Source: Methylophilus sp. 14 (GTDB lineage Bacteria; Pseudomonadota; Gammaproteobacteria; Burkholderiales; Methylophilaceae). Taken from it: 64,000 bases of DNA. The stretch is taken from assembly GCF_015354345.1 (NCBI RefSeq), contig NZ_JADKYS010000003.1, positions 278,856 through 342,855 on the forward strand, given 5' to 3'. This document shows, piece by piece, positions 7,439 to 17,099 of this stretch. The stretch's first letter is position 1. Each line of letters opens with the position of its first letter. The position numbers and the translations under genes were made by a program. The notes under the pieces are model-generated. The model saw only the letters and a program-made list of their open reading frames with translations, was not told where the DNA came from and searched no databases.

Positions 7439-8296
7439 TTATTTTTGCTTGCGGCGGCTAATCATGCCCATCAGGCTCAGGCCTGCGAGCACGAGAGCAT
7501 ATGATTCTGGCTCTGCCACTGCACTTGCTACATAGCTATAACCATAGACGCTGGTATAAAACTGGAGATAGCCAACCTTATCGCTGCCGGTCAGATTGAT
7601 ATAAGTGCCGCCCAGCATATCTGCAGCGCTATTGCTAAGACCATAATAGGTGCTGGCATAGCTGTTAATACTTGAGTGGCTGTTTTGCGAACCGCCGTTA
7701 CCTGATGGCTGTGAACCCCAGACATTCAGGGAGGCGTTGGATGACGCATATTCATTGCCCCAGCTATCATCGCCAACGCTGGTTTGTGCAGAGGTGGTGG
7801 CGTAAGCGGTAAAAATCACGCCAGTGAATGCGCCTAGGGTAAATGCATCGTAGCCATTATACGGAGCATAGGCTGCGGCATTAAAAGAGCTGTAGTTTCC
7901 AGCACTGGTTGTGCCATCCGCATAACCGGCTGATGTTAAGCTGACACCATCCAGCCGCGTATCATCGCTAGCGCCGCTGATGCTGGCCGAGGCTGCACTT
8001 TGTGCCGTGCTTGCGCTGAGGCTATTGCTGGTACCTACATTTTCGCCCCAGGCCACATTGCTTTGATAGTTGCCGTTGGCAGTATCATAAGCATACACGT
8101 AAGTGTAATTGTTGTAGGGTGCATAAGTCGCGTTGTTCCAGGTGATGGTGGGCAACAGGCTATCTGCCGGATTCAGGTCGATTAATGTGACGCTGATTGG
8201 GCCTAGTGTTGCACTGGCAACACTGTTTGCTGAGGCAACTTGATGTGTCAATGTTAATGAAATGGCTACTGCGATAGCACTTAATTGAATACGCAT
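7439..8296 (-). CDS. PEP-CTERM protein, Ser/Gly/Tyr-rich
   Basis: 285 residues with a Sec signal peptide (IAVAISLTLTHQVASA) and a C-terminal sorting signal: EPES, a hydrophobic helix (YALVLAGLSLMGMI), then RRKQK. This is the PEP-CTERM tripartite signal recognised by exosortases. The mature region is low in charge and rich in Ser, Ala, Gly, Asn and Tyr (YAPYNNYTYVYAYD, YAPYNGYDAF), without Cys, typical of secreted matrix or surface proteins associated with EPS. AAGGAGAAGAG precedes the ATG. The likely partner is the exosortase B locus near 57 kb, which is frameshifted here. Confidence 0.85.
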   Translation of the reverse strand: MRIQLSAIAVAISLTLTHQVASANSVASATLGPISVTLIDLNPADSLLPTITWNNATYAPYNNYTYVYAYDTANGNYQSNVAWGENVGTSNSLSASTAQSAASASISGASDDTRLDGVSLTSAGYADGTTSAGNYSSFNAAAYAPYNGYDAFTLGAFTGVIFTAYATTSAQTSVGDDSWGNEYASSNASLNVWGSQPSGNGGSQNSHSSINSYASTYYGLSNSAADMLGGTYINLTGSDKVGYLQFYTSVYGYSYVASAVAEPESYALVLAGLSLMGMISRRKQK

Positions 8297-8516
8297 GCTC
8301 TCTTCTCCTTAATGATAAATAAACCACATAAATAAAACACAGCTAAACCATGGCTTTTATTATGTTTAATAACAACTGTAAACATTATACAAACATAAAA
8401 ATACATTTGTAAATATTTTGGTTTGTTTTATCAAGGAGAGATGGTGCGCAGAATATTGAGATAGGCCTGTTAAGCCAGTGTTAGGCGGGCGCTTAAATAA
8501 GTCAAAAAAAGAAATA

Positions 8517-8543
8517 AAAAAAGGGCTCCAAGAGCCCTTTTTT
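8517..8543 (-). terminator. Rho-independent terminator of PEP-CTERM gene
   Basis: A 12-bp stem, AAAAAAGGGCTC / GAGCCCTTTTTT, with a 3-base loop, 15 bases after the stop of the gene at 8559-9074. Confidence 0.9.
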
Positions 8544-8558
8544 ACAGTAAGCAAAAAA

Positions 8559-9074
8559 TTATTTTGCTTTGCGGCGGCTTACCAAGCCGATCAAACCTAA
8601 GCCTGCCAGCATCAAAGCATAGGAATCAGCTTCTGGCACGGTTGCTACTGGATTGATGTTGAAGCTAACGTTGAAGTCACCGCCCAAAGAGCCTGCCAAC
8701 TTACCAATTGCTGTCAAAAAGTAAGTGCCGGCAGCCAGGTTGTTCAAGTTAGTGACTAACTCACCGTCGGCATCGTAAAAACCGAAGTTCATGAAAGTCA
8801 CGTCGTATTCTGCGTTGTTACCAGTGGTAATTTCAGTCACGCTGTATGAGAAATCAGATACCTGAGTCAGATTGATTTCATAGGAATCTTCAAAGTACGG
8901 GCCTCTGACATTCGATGCGCCATTCGTTCTGATGAAGTCTGCATCAGCAATCGCACGAATGAAATCCAGGCTTTGGCTGGTTGTGTAAGGACCAAAATCT
9001 TGCGCTTGTACTGCAGAAATAGAGGCAATGCCGAATACGCTGGCCACTGCGATTTTTTTCAGGGTTTGAAACAT
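8559..9074 (-). CDS. FxDxF-type PEP-CTERM protein
   Basis: 171 residues: signal peptide (VASVFGIASISAVQAQ), a beta-rich body with the FxDxF-like motif FEDSYEINL and a later FGFYDADGELV / GTYFLTAIGKLAGSLGGDF pattern, and the C-terminal signal VPEADSYALMLAGLGLIGLV then SRRKAK. The P of the PEP motif is present, but the third position reads Ala (PEA) instead of Pro. GGAGAAG precedes the ATG. A monocistronic unit with its own terminator. The family is exported and processed by an exosortase; the role of the small FxDxF subgroup is unknown. Confidence 0.85.
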   Translation of the reverse strand: MFQTLKKIAVASVFGIASISAVQAQDFGPYTTSQSLDFIRAIADADFIRTNGASNVRGPYFEDSYEINLTQVSDFSYSVTEITTGNNAEYDVTFMNFGFYDADGELVTNLNNLAAGTYFLTAIGKLAGSLGGDFNVSFNINPVATVPEADSYALMLAGLGLIGLVSRRKAK

Positions 9075-9337
9075 TGTTACTTCTCCAAGGGTGAATACTA
9101 ACTAAAAAACTGTAATCATTATTTGTGACAACCGTTAGACGGACAATAGTACTAACGGGCTAGTTCATGGCTTATTTTTATGATTATCAAACTGCAACTT
9201 CAAAATCGCGGCCATTTTAACGGTTTAGCGCTTGCTCTGCAAACCTAACAATCTGTTTTTTAACAAAAAACTACCTTTATGAGCGGTTGGGTTTATGCTT
9301 GCCAATCAATATAATTTGCTCAAACTTTAAAAAACCA

Positions 9338-11131
9338 TTAATGCTTGGATGGTAATTTAAATGTCAAAATACGATCGCCCTGTTTAAAACCAAACAGTGA
9401 GTTGCCACCACTCACCACGGCGATATATTGTTCTCCATTGACTTGATAGCTGATAGGCGGTGCGTTGACACCATAGTCTGACTGGTATTGCCATAGCGAT
9501 TGGCCGGTCTGGCTGTGGTAGGCGACGAACTTGCCGTCGCCTTCACCACAAAAAAGCAGTCCGCCAGCGGTGGCGAGTACACCGCCGACCAAAGGTTGGC
9601 TGGTTTTGTGTTGCCAGGCAATTTGTCCGGATGACAGGTCAATGGCGCTTAACAATCCCCAGCGCGCATCAGCCGTAGGTTCGCTGGCAGCATAGCGCAT
9701 GGGCTTGTCTCCGGTTTTGACTGCTGTTTCATGCACGGTGTATTTGATTGGACTATGCATCGCCGCCACATAGACCATTTGCTGTGCCTGATTGAGACTG
9801 ACTGGGGACCAGTTGGCACCGCCCAGTATGCCCGGATAAATGACCGTACCTTGTTCGCTTGGTTTTTTAAATAAATTGCTCTGCGGCACAAAAGGCTCAG
9901 ACTTTTTAATGAATTCCCCTGTCATGCGGTTGTGGATATAAAACCACCCTGTTTTACTGGCCTGCCCCACGGCCGCTATTTTTTTGCCTTGATATTGATA
10001 ATCAAATAGCACCGGCGGACTGGCCAGGTCGTATCCCCATAAATCGTGCGGGACTTGCTGGTAGTGCCATTTGTATTTGCCGGTCTCGGTATCCAGTGCC
10101 ACCAGGGAGACGGTGTACAGATTATCACCGGGTCTGGAGACATCATTCATTTGCGGGGATGGATTGCCAGTGCCAAAGTACAGGGTATGGGTGTCGGTAT
10201 CAATGGCAGGCGTGCTCCAGGCCGAGCCGCCGCCGAAGCGGGCAGCATCCGGGTATTCTTTCATTGCTGCTTGCTCTGATGCAATGTCACGCTCAAATTC
10301 ATTGCCATCGGCGGTTTTGGTAGTAAAACGCCCTTCCCAGCCCTGTTGGGGGATGGTATCAAACTGCCACACCTGATGTCCGTCATTGACATCAAATGCA
10401 GCCAGAAAGCCAGGGCGACCATAACGGCCGGTCACGCCGATCACGGCGCCTAATGGTGCATCGCTGCGCGGGTTATCGATATGCAGGCCATAACCCACCC
10501 CCGTGATGCCTATGATCACTTTATGCTGGTAGACGACGGGTGCCATCGCAATGCCAACGCCAGTGCCGCCAGTGACTTTACGAGTTTTATTCGGATCATT
10601 GCCGCTTAGCGCATCCTGATGTTCGGTATTGACCTGATTGCCTGCAACATCAATATCCCACAACTTTTGCCCGCTTTGCGCATCCAGGGCAATCAAACGG
10701 GCATCGACGGTGCCCATAAACACTTTGCCCTCCGCGACAGCCACTCCCCGGTTGGCAGGGCCGCAACACATCGGCCAGTCCGCTTTGCGTTCATGTGTAT
10801 ATTTCCACAGTTGCTTGCCAGTTGCCGCATCTAGCGCCAACACATGATTAAACGGCAAGCTCAGATACATAATGCCATTGACGACAATAGGCGTTGCTTG
10901 AAACGTGGCTTTCACGCCCGTTTCAACTGTCCAGGCGGGCGCTAGTTGGCCGACATTTTGCTGATTGATTTGCGTGAGCCCCGAAAAACGCTGGGCAGCC
11001 ATATTCAGACCATAGCTTGGCCAGTCTGTCATTGCGCTGGCTTGAGCGAGAGGCTGGATATTCTGCGTACAGCCTGCCACGAGACTGCTGGCAATCAGAC
11101 ATGCAAAAAGCGATACAGAGGATGTAGACAT
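9338..11131 (-). CDS. PQQ-dependent dehydrogenase (quinoprotein), predicted lipoprotein
   Basis: 597 residues forming an eight-bladed propeller with repeated ALDAxTGxxLW blade motifs. Adjacent Cys122-Cys123 (PMCCGPANRG) correspond to the vicinal disulfide of methanol and alcohol dehydrogenases. Asn323 (GTGNPSP), RPGDN and Asp347 (VALDTETG) fit metal ligand and catalytic positions. The residue two places after that Asp is Glu349, where lanthanide enzymes carry Asp. There is no C-terminal cytochrome c domain. The N-terminus has a lipobox, LVAG-Cys21, so the enzyme is probably anchored to a membrane facing the periplasm. It stands alone, divergent from the lipid operon. The substrate (an alcohol, aldehyde or sugar) cannot be read from sequence. 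Confidence 0.85.
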   Translation of the reverse strand: MSTSSVSLFACLIASSLVAGCTQNIQPLAQASAMTDWPSYGLNMAAQRFSGLTQINQQNVGQLAPAWTVETGVKATFQATPIVVNGIMYLSLPFNHVLALDAATGKQLWKYTHERKADWPMCCGPANRGVAVAEGKVFMGTVDARLIALDAQSGQKLWDIDVAGNQVNTEHQDALSGNDPNKTRKVTGGTGVGIAMAPVVYQHKVIIGITGVGYGLHIDNPRSDAPLGAVIGVTGRYGRPGFLAAFDVNDGHQVWQFDTIPQQGWEGRFTTKTADGNEFERDIASEQAAMKEYPDAARFGGGSAWSTPAIDTDTHTLYFGTGNPSPQMNDVSRPGDNLYTVSLVALDTETGKYKWHYQQVPHDLWGYDLASPPVLFDYQYQGKKIAAVGQASKTGWFYIHNRMTGEFIKKSEPFVPQSNLFKKPSEQGTVIYPGILGGANWSPVSLNQAQQMVYVAAMHSPIKYTVHETAVKTGDKPMRYAASEPTADARWGLLSAIDLSSGQIAWQHKTSQPLVGGVLATAGGLLFCGEGDGKFVAYHSQTGQSLWQYQSDYGVNAPPISYQVNGEQYIAVVSGGNSLFGFKQGDRILTFKLPSKH

Positions 11132-11326
11132 GGAGTGTTCTCTGGTTTTTTAAAGACTATACAGATGAGTATACACCCAAATCCCAACCATCACCTGCCA
11201 TAGCGCTACCATAGTGCTGTCATAGGCTTGTCGAGCAAACGATAAAAAAATAATTTCTGGATGAAACTAAACAGACGGGCAGATGGACATATACTGCAAC
11301 AATAAATTGTCACACTAAACATCATC

Positions 11327-12370
11327 ATGAAAACCTTCACCACTTTTGCACTTGGGCTGGCAGAAAAGGCCTTGTTGCCAGACACTATGATTCGTCACGG
11401 CATACGTCGCTTGTGTGCAGAGCGCTTGCGTGACATTAACGCAGCAGACTGTGAGCTTGCACAGTTGTCCCTGATAAGCTTTATACAAAGCATGGCAGTT
11501 TCAGACATTGCGCCGTTGCCTGAGAAGGCCAATGCCCAGCATTACGAGATTCCGGCACAGTTTTATCAATATTGCCTGGGTAAACAGCGTAAATACAGCA
11601 GCTGTTACTGGATGAGCGAAACCAATACGCTGGAAGATGCCGAGGACCTTGCGCTGTCGCAAACCGCTGCACACGCCAGATTGCAAGATGGCCAGCGGGT
11701 GCTTGAATTGGGCTGTGGCTGGGGCTCATTGACATTGTGGATGGCCAGCCACTATCCCCGTTCCCAGATTACGGCAGTGTCTAACTCTGCGTCACAACGC
11801 AGCTATATTATGGAACAAGCAATGTTGCGTGGGCTGACCAATATTGAGGTCATCACGGCTGATATGAACGTGTTTGATACAACGAAGCGTTTTGACCGTA
11901 TTGTGTCTGTAGAAATGTTTGAACATATGCGCAATTATCAGCAGCTCTATGCAAAAGTCGCCCAATGGTTATCCCCAGGCGGTTTATTCTTCAAGCATAT
12001 TTTTGTGCATCGTAACGCAGCCTATCCTTTTGATGTCAAGGCTGAAGATGACTGGATGAGTCAGTATTTCTTTAGTGGTGGCATGATGCCGAGTGATGAT
12101 TTGCCGCTTTATTTTCAGGATGATTTGAAATTGATTGATAAGTGGCGCTGGGATGGCCGTCATTATGAAAAAACAGCAAACGCATGGCTTGCCAACATGG
12201 ACCATCACCACGATGCGCTGACGCCGGTGTTGCAATCGATTTACGGTCAAGCAGAGGCTGAAATGTGGCGTCAGCGCTGGCGCATATTTTTTATGGCCTG
12301 TGCTGAGTTGTTTGGTTATGACGAAGGTCAAACCTGGTGGGTAAGCCACTATTTGTTTAGCAAAAAATGA
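11327..12370 (+). CDS. Cyclopropane-fatty-acid-synthase-like SAM methyltransferase (short form)
   Basis: 347 residues with the SAM-binding motif VLELGCGWGSLTLWMASHYP and the CFA-family acidic motif EMFEHMRNY. It lacks the roughly 90-residue N-terminal lipid-binding region of classic CFA synthase, so it is the short class often annotated as a cyclopropane-fatty-acyl-phospholipid synthase family protein. First gene of a nine-gene operon; its TGA overlaps the next ATG. It probably transfers a methyl or methylene group to unsaturated phospholipid acyl chains or a related substrate. The promoter lies in the 195-base gap shared with the divergent PQQ dehydrogenase. Confidence 0.8.
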   Translation: MKTFTTFALGLAEKALLPDTMIRHGIRRLCAERLRDINAADCELAQLSLISFIQSMAVSDIAPLPEKANAQHYEIPAQFYQYCLGKQRKYSSCYWMSETNTLEDAEDLALSQTAAHARLQDGQRVLELGCGWGSLTLWMASHYPRSQITAVSNSASQRSYIMEQAMLRGLTNIEVITADMNVFDTTKRFDRIVSVEMFEHMRNYQQLYAKVAQWLSPGGLFFKHIFVHRNAAYPFDVKAEDDWMSQYFFSGGMMPSDDLPLYFQDDLKLIDKWRWDGRHYEKTANAWLANMDHHHDALTPVLQSIYGQAEAEMWRQRWRIFFMACAELFGYDEGQTWWVSHYLFSKK

Positions 12371-12915
12371 GATTAAAAATGATCTCTAATCGGCTGATTA
12401 TATTTAATATTGTTGCATTTCAATTGTTGTGGTGGACCTGCGTATTATCGGCCAAGCACGGGTTGGACTGGCTGGTATTGATTGTGACGCTGGCATATAT
12501 ATTTGTCCATTTTTGCTGGATAGAGCCCAAACAACAATTGTGGCCGTTCATATTGACGGCCATCATCGGCTGCGTGTTTGATCAATATTTATTCATGATG
12601 GATTGGATTAGATTCAATCACCACCCCGCTATCTCTGCCTACATACCGCTATGGATGATTGCGCTTTGGTTGGGCTTTGCCACCACGCTCAATATCAGCC
12701 TGCACTGGTTACAACACAGGCTGCGATTGGCCGCCTCGCTTGGCGCCGTGTTTGGTCCACTCGCTTACCTGGGTGCACAACAATTGGAGGCGGTGACGCT
12801 TACGCATCCCTTGGAAAGTCTGGTTTGCATCGCGATTGAGTGGGGACTTGCCCTGCCCTTGCTGCTGCTTATTCGGCGCAGATTTGATCAACCAGTGGAG
12901 GCCGCCCGACCATGA
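12367..12915 (+). CDS. DUF2878 family membrane protein
   Basis: 182 residues with about five hydrophobic segments and motifs typical of DUF2878 (a WPF then DQYLFMMDWIRF region, PLWMIALWLGFATTLNISLH and FGPLAYLGAQQL). Function is unknown, but the family recurs beside CFA-like methyltransferases, DUF1295, DUF1365 and FAD oxidoreductases. ATGA overlaps at both ends show translational coupling. A second in-frame ATG at 12379 is an alternative start. Confidence 0.75.
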   Translation: MRLKMISNRLIIFNIVAFQLLWWTCVLSAKHGLDWLVLIVTLAYIFVHFCWIEPKQQLWPFILTAIIGCVFDQYLFMMDWIRFNHHPAISAYIPLWMIALWLGFATTLNISLHWLQHRLRLAASLGAVFGPLAYLGAQQLEAVTLTHPLESLVCIAIEWGLALPLLLLIRRRFDQPVEAARP

Positions 12916-13679
12916 TCTATTGCTATGCCTTGATTGCCATCCTGCTATTTGCCTTGACTGGATGGTTACTCAGTTTTGTGACCAGGCACTACAGCCACGT
13001 TGACAGCATGTGGAGTCTGTTCATGGCCATCACCGGCTACGTGACCGCCATGTTTATCACTGATTTATCGCCACGCGCCATGCTGGTTCTGGCGGCAGTG
13101 ACTATTTGGGCATTGCGACTCAGTATTTTTTTGTGTTGGCGGAATTGGGGCAAAGAAGACCATCGCTATGACACCATCCGACAAAATAACGAACCTCATT
13201 TCTGGTTTAAAAGTCTCTATATCATTTTCATCTTTCAAGCCGTGTTGGCGTGGTTGATTGCTTATCCGATTCATGTAGCAGTGAGCAGTGATGCGCCGCT
13301 CGGTTGGCTGGACTATGCCGGATTGACGCTATTGGCGATTGGCTTTTACTGGGAGGTGGTCGCTGACTGGCAATTGATGCGATTTCGAGCGCAACCCGAG
13401 CATGAGAATGCGGTATTGAAACATGGGTTGTGGCGGTATAGCCGTCATCCTAATTACTTTGGAGAAGCCCTGATCTGGTGGGGGTTTGGGTTATTGGCAG
13501 CGACAGATGGTTATGTTTGGATTTGGCTATCGCCACTGTTGATGACATTTTTGCTGCTTAAATTTAGTGGTGTGGGCTTGATGGAAAAGACCATCCACAG
13601 CCGCCGCCCGGCATACCGCGATTATGTTGCGACGACCAATGCCTTTATCCCCGGCTTGCCGAAGAAGAGAGATCACTGA
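12912..13679 (+). CDS. DUF1295 (steroid 5-alpha-reductase-like) membrane protein
   Basis: 255 residues, six to seven hydrophobic segments. C-terminal motifs GLWRYSRHPNYFGEALIWWG and LLLKFSGVGLMEKTI are those of the DUF1295/steroid 5-alpha-reductase-like and ICMT-like fold, which binds a nucleotide cofactor (NADPH or SAM) and acts on lipids. In this operon a reductase acting on modified acyl chains is a reasonable inference. It overlaps the previous gene by four bases and the next by one. Confidence 0.82.
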   Translation: MIYCYALIAILLFALTGWLLSFVTRHYSHVDSMWSLFMAITGYVTAMFITDLSPRAMLVLAAVTIWALRLSIFLCWRNWGKEDHRYDTIRQNNEPHFWFKSLYIIFIFQAVLAWLIAYPIHVAVSSDAPLGWLDYAGLTLLAIGFYWEVVADWQLMRFRAQPEHENAVLKHGLWRYSRHPNYFGEALIWWGFGLLAATDGYVWIWLSPLLMTFLLLKFSGVGLMEKTIHSRRPAYRDYVATTNAFIPGLPKKRDH

Positions 13680-14311
13680 TGATGTCTAAACGTCTGTTCT
13701 ACAGCTTGGCCGCTTTGCTTATGCTAGCCCCTGCAGCGCATGCAAAAGATTGGTCGTTTGCCGTGTTTCTGGATAAGCAAAATATTGGTACACACACCTT
13801 TAGTCTGACGCAGAACCGCTTGCAAAGTCGCGCCGATTTTAAGGTGAAAGTGCTGTTCATCAATGCTTACCGTTATCAGCATCAGGCCGATGAAGTCTGG
13901 CAAGGGCAATGTTTGCAACAGCTTGTTGCTCATACCGAAGAAAATAAAGTCATCACAGAGGTGGCAGGTCGCTTGCAAGAGGGTCAGTTTGTGGTTGAAA
14001 AAAACCAACGACCACAAGCACTGCCTGCCTGTGTGATGACGTTTGCCTATTGGAATCCTGAAATCCTCAAGCAATCGCGGCTGCTAAATCCACAAAATGC
14101 GGAATACCTGGATGTCGCGATGACGGATCAGGGCATGAAAAATATAGAAGTTAAAGGCAACACGGTGGCGGCACATCAATATCAGCTGTTGGGCAGCCTG
14201 GCGGGAAAGGTGAAGTTGAAAATCACACTCTGGTATGACCAGCAGCAAGACTGGGTTGCGTTGGAATCCATCACGCCAGAAGGTTACAAAATTGTTTATA
14301 AACTCATTTAA
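13679..14311 (+). CDS. DUF6134-like secreted protein
   Basis: 210 residues with a signal peptide (LAALLMLAPAAHA, cleavage before KDW) and a beta-rich periplasmic body that begins WSFAVFLDKQNIGTHTF, a pattern of proteins annotated DUF6134. Two Cys residues could form a disulfide. Function is unknown. Such proteins are regularly linked to CFA/DUF2878/DUF1295 clusters, possibly as periplasmic lipid-binding partners; this is inference. It starts at overlapping ATGATG codons, directly on the stop of DUF1295. Confidence 0.6.
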   Translation: MMSKRLFYSLAALLMLAPAAHAKDWSFAVFLDKQNIGTHTFSLTQNRLQSRADFKVKVLFINAYRYQHQADEVWQGQCLQQLVAHTEENKVITEVAGRLQEGQFVVEKNQRPQALPACVMTFAYWNPEILKQSRLLNPQNAEYLDVAMTDQGMKNIEVKGNTVAAHQYQLLGSLAGKVKLKITLWYDQQQDWVALESITPEGYKIVYKLI

Positions 14312-14316
14312 TCAAT

Positions 14317-14856
14317 ATGTTGAATAATTTTTTAAAAGTGATTTGTATGATGATGTTCTCTGTGCTGACGGCCTGCCAAAACCTTCCACCTGTACAAACG
14401 GTGCCTCATGTTGACCTGCCACGGTTTATGGGTAAGTGGTATGTGATCGCGGCGATTCCGACCTTCATCGAAAAAGCGCCTCATAATCCTGTCGAGCAAT
14501 ATCAGCAGGATGCGGATGGCAGCATAGCCACTACTTTTACTTTTTACCAAGGCGGCTTTGATGGGCCATTGAAGCAATATCACCCCACCGGTTATGTGGT
14601 TTCTGGTACTGGCAATGCTGAATGGAAAATGCAGTTTCTGTGGCCGTTTAAATCTGAGTATTTGATTGCATATCTGAGTGACGATTACCAGCATACGATT
14701 ATTGCCAGAAACAAGCGCGATTATGTGTGGCTAATGTCGCGCACGCCAGAGATGGACGCACAAACCTACAGCGAACTGGTGTCAAAAATTAAGGCCATGG
14801 GCTATGACACAAGCCAGTTACGCAGGTTTCCCCATGAACACAAGCGTCCAAAATAA
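14317..14856 (+). CDS. Lipocalin family lipoprotein (Blc-like)
   Basis: 179 residues. The lipoprotein signal ends VLTAC (Cys20). The lipocalin hallmark DLPRFMGKWYVIAAIPTFIE is followed by the Blc-type strands and a C-terminal YVWLMSRTPEMD segment. Blc-type lipocalins bind lysophospholipids or fatty acids at the outer membrane. In this operon it could carry or sequester the modified lipid product. It lies six bases after the preceding stop. Confidence 0.85.
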   Translation: MLNNFLKVICMMMFSVLTACQNLPPVQTVPHVDLPRFMGKWYVIAAIPTFIEKAPHNPVEQYQQDADGSIATTFTFYQGGFDGPLKQYHPTGYVVSGTGNAEWKMQFLWPFKSEYLIAYLSDDYQHTIIARNKRDYVWLMSRTPEMDAQTYSELVSKIKAMGYDTSQLRRFPHEHKRPK

Positions 14857-14900
14857 ACAGATCACAATAAACAGATAATGTTTTGTAGAGAGGGTGTACG

Positions 14901-15842
14901 ATGCAGCATAGAGCGCAGGGCCTGTTTTGGCGATTGATTGGCTGGCTGGATAATCAGCGCTACCAGCCACCGCTGCATGCCAGTGATGAAACCATAGACT
15001 GGTGGCGCGTGTTACCTTTTGTGGCCCTGCACGTTGCACTCGTCGCCCTGTTTTGGGTGGGCTGGAGTCCGGCGGCTGTGATTTGTGCATTGCTGATGTA
15101 TCTATTGCGCATGTTTGCGATTACTGGCTTTTACCACCGTTATTTCGCCCACAAAACGTTTCAAACCTCGCGGCCTGCCCAGTTTATATTCGCTTTCATT
15201 GGCGCAACGGCAGTGCAACGGGGTCCGCTGTGGTGGGCCGCCCACCATCGCACCCATCATGTGCATGCAGATCAGCCGCAGGACATCCATTCACCACATC
15301 AGCACGGCTTCTTATGGAGTCATCTGGGCTGGTTTTTGAGTCATGCCAACTTTAAAACGCAGGTGGATCGTGTCCGTGAGTTGACGCGGTTCAAAGAGCT
15401 TTGCTGGCTGGATCGTTTTGATAGCCTGGTGCCGCTCGCCCTCGCCTGCGCCTTGTTTGCCCTGGGCGAGTTTCTGCGCATCCAAGTGCCGGAATGGCAT
15501 ACCAACGGTTGGCAATTGCTGGTCTGGGGCTTTGCGGTATCGACCATTGCCCTGTATCACGCCACCTTTTGTGTCAACTCGCTGGCCCATGTCTGGGGCA
15601 GCCGTCGCTACGCCACACGTGACCACAGCCGGAATAACTTGCTGATTGCGCTGCTGACCTTGGGAGAAGGCTGGCATAACAATCACCATCACTTCCCTGG
15701 CTCGGCTAAACAAGGCTTTTATTGGTGGGAACTGGATGTGACTTATTACGGCTTAAAGCTTTTAGAGGCAACCGGCTTAATCTGGAACCTCAAACAAGTG
15801 CCACTCGCTGTGCGCAATCAGCATCTGCAAGAAAGGCATTAA
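14901..15842 (+). CDS. Acyl desaturase (membrane fatty-acid desaturase)
   Basis: 313 residues with three diiron His boxes: HRYFAH, HHRTHH and HNNHHHF. Four hydrophobic segments surround them. The layout is that of delta-9 acyl-CoA/acyl-lipid desaturases. It would introduce a cis double bond that a CFA-type enzyme in the same operon can modify. GAGAGGG lies six bases before the ATG. Regiospecificity cannot be read from sequence. Confidence 0.9.
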   Translation: MQHRAQGLFWRLIGWLDNQRYQPPLHASDETIDWWRVLPFVALHVALVALFWVGWSPAAVICALLMYLLRMFAITGFYHRYFAHKTFQTSRPAQFIFAFIGATAVQRGPLWWAAHHRTHHVHADQPQDIHSPHQHGFLWSHLGWFLSHANFKTQVDRVRELTRFKELCWLDRFDSLVPLALACALFALGEFLRIQVPEWHTNGWQLLVWGFAVSTIALYHATFCVNSLAHVWGSRRYATRDHSRNNLLIALLTLGEGWHNNHHHFPGSAKQGFYWWELDVTYYGLKLLEATGLIWNLKQVPLAVRNQHLQERH

Positions 15843-15845
15843 AGC

Positions 15846-17099
15846 ATGAGGTTGAATATCGCCATTATCGGCGGCGGCATCGCTGGCAATACGCTCGCCT
15901 ACTCACTGCACCGCCAACATCAGATCACGTTGTTTGAAGCCAATGATTATATCGGCGGCCATACGCATACTCACCAGGTGACGATAGGCGGTGAAACCCA
16001 CGCCGTTGATACCGGCTTTATTGTATTCAACGATAAAACCTATCCTGAGTTTGAACGCATATTGCGCGAAACAGGCGTGGCCTGGCGTAATAGCGAGATG
16101 AGCTTTAGCGTGCGCAACGAAGCTACAGGTCTCGAATACAATGGCACCTCGCTCAATAGTTTGTTCGCACAACGGCGCAATTTGCTGTCGCCTGCGTTTT
16201 ACCGCATGGTGCGTGATATTTTGCGTTTTAACAAAGAATGCCTGGCGCTGTTGGCACCAGGCGCTGAGATTCCACTCGGCGATTACCTGCAACAACAGGG
16301 CTATTCACAACAGTTTATTCGCGATTACATTATCCCAATGGGCGCGGCCATCTGGTCTACCGATGCCGAGCAAATGCTGCAATTTCCTGCGCGCTTTTTT
16401 GTGCGATTTTTTCACCACCATGGCATGCTCACTATCGATCAGCGCCCCCAATGGCGCACTATCGTTGGCGGGTCTGCCGCTTATCTACAAAAAGTGACCG
16501 CAGGCTACCGTGACAATATTCGATTAAACGCCTCAGTCATCGCAGTCAAGCGCCATGCACAAGGCGTGTCCTTGACCACACAAGACGGCACAACCAGCAC
16601 CTTTGATTATGTGTTTTTTGCCTGCCATAGTGACGAAGCACTCAAAATTCTGGGCGCCGAAGCCACTGAAGCTGAAACTGAAATATTGGGTGCAATCCCC
16701 TATCAGGATAATACCGTGTATTTGCACACCGATCGCACGCTGATGCCCAAATGTCAATTGGCCTGGGCGGCCTGGAACTACCATGTCACCGCCCAGCCCA
16801 GCGATAAAGTGCAGGTCACCTACAATATGAATATCCTGCAAGGCATCCGCTCTACAGAGCCATTGTTGGTGACCTTGAATTACACAGACGTGATTGACCC
16901 AGCCAAGATCATCAAAAAACTGTCTTACCGGCATCCCCTCTATACGGCCGCGGGCGCTAACGCGCAGGCCAGGCACGCGGACATCAGCGGCCATCACCGC
17001 ACCGGTTATGCTGGCGCTTACTGGCGAAACGGCTTTCATGAGGATGGCGTTGTCAGTGCGCTGGCTGCTATCTCACATTTCAATGTGGCGATGTTATGA
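15846..17099 (+). CDS. FAD-dependent amine-oxidase-like oxidoreductase
   Basis: 417 residues opening with the FAD-binding motif IAIIGGGIAGNTLAYSL, then FEANDYIGGHTHTHQV. The family (NAD(P)-binding amine oxidase, phytoene-desaturase superfamily) is repeatedly found directly before DUF1365 and CFA genes, including in the sigmaE/ChrR singlet-oxygen response regions of other proteobacteria as recalled. It is likely to oxidise or desaturate the acyl chain. It overlaps DUF1365 by four bases (ATGA). Confidence 0.85.
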   Translation: MRLNIAIIGGGIAGNTLAYSLHRQHQITLFEANDYIGGHTHTHQVTIGGETHAVDTGFIVFNDKTYPEFERILRETGVAWRNSEMSFSVRNEATGLEYNGTSLNSLFAQRRNLLSPAFYRMVRDILRFNKECLALLAPGAEIPLGDYLQQQGYSQQFIRDYIIPMGAAIWSTDAEQMLQFPARFFVRFFHHHGMLTIDQRPQWRTIVGGSAAYLQKVTAGYRDNIRLNASVIAVKRHAQGVSLTTQDGTTSTFDYVFFACHSDEALKILGAEATEAETEILGAIPYQDNTVYLHTDRTLMPKCQLAWAAWNYHVTAQPSDKVQVTYNMNILQGIRSTEPLLVTLNYTDVIDPAKIIKKLSYRHPLYTAAGANAQARHADISGHHRTGYAGAYWRNGFHEDGVVSALAAISHFNVAML

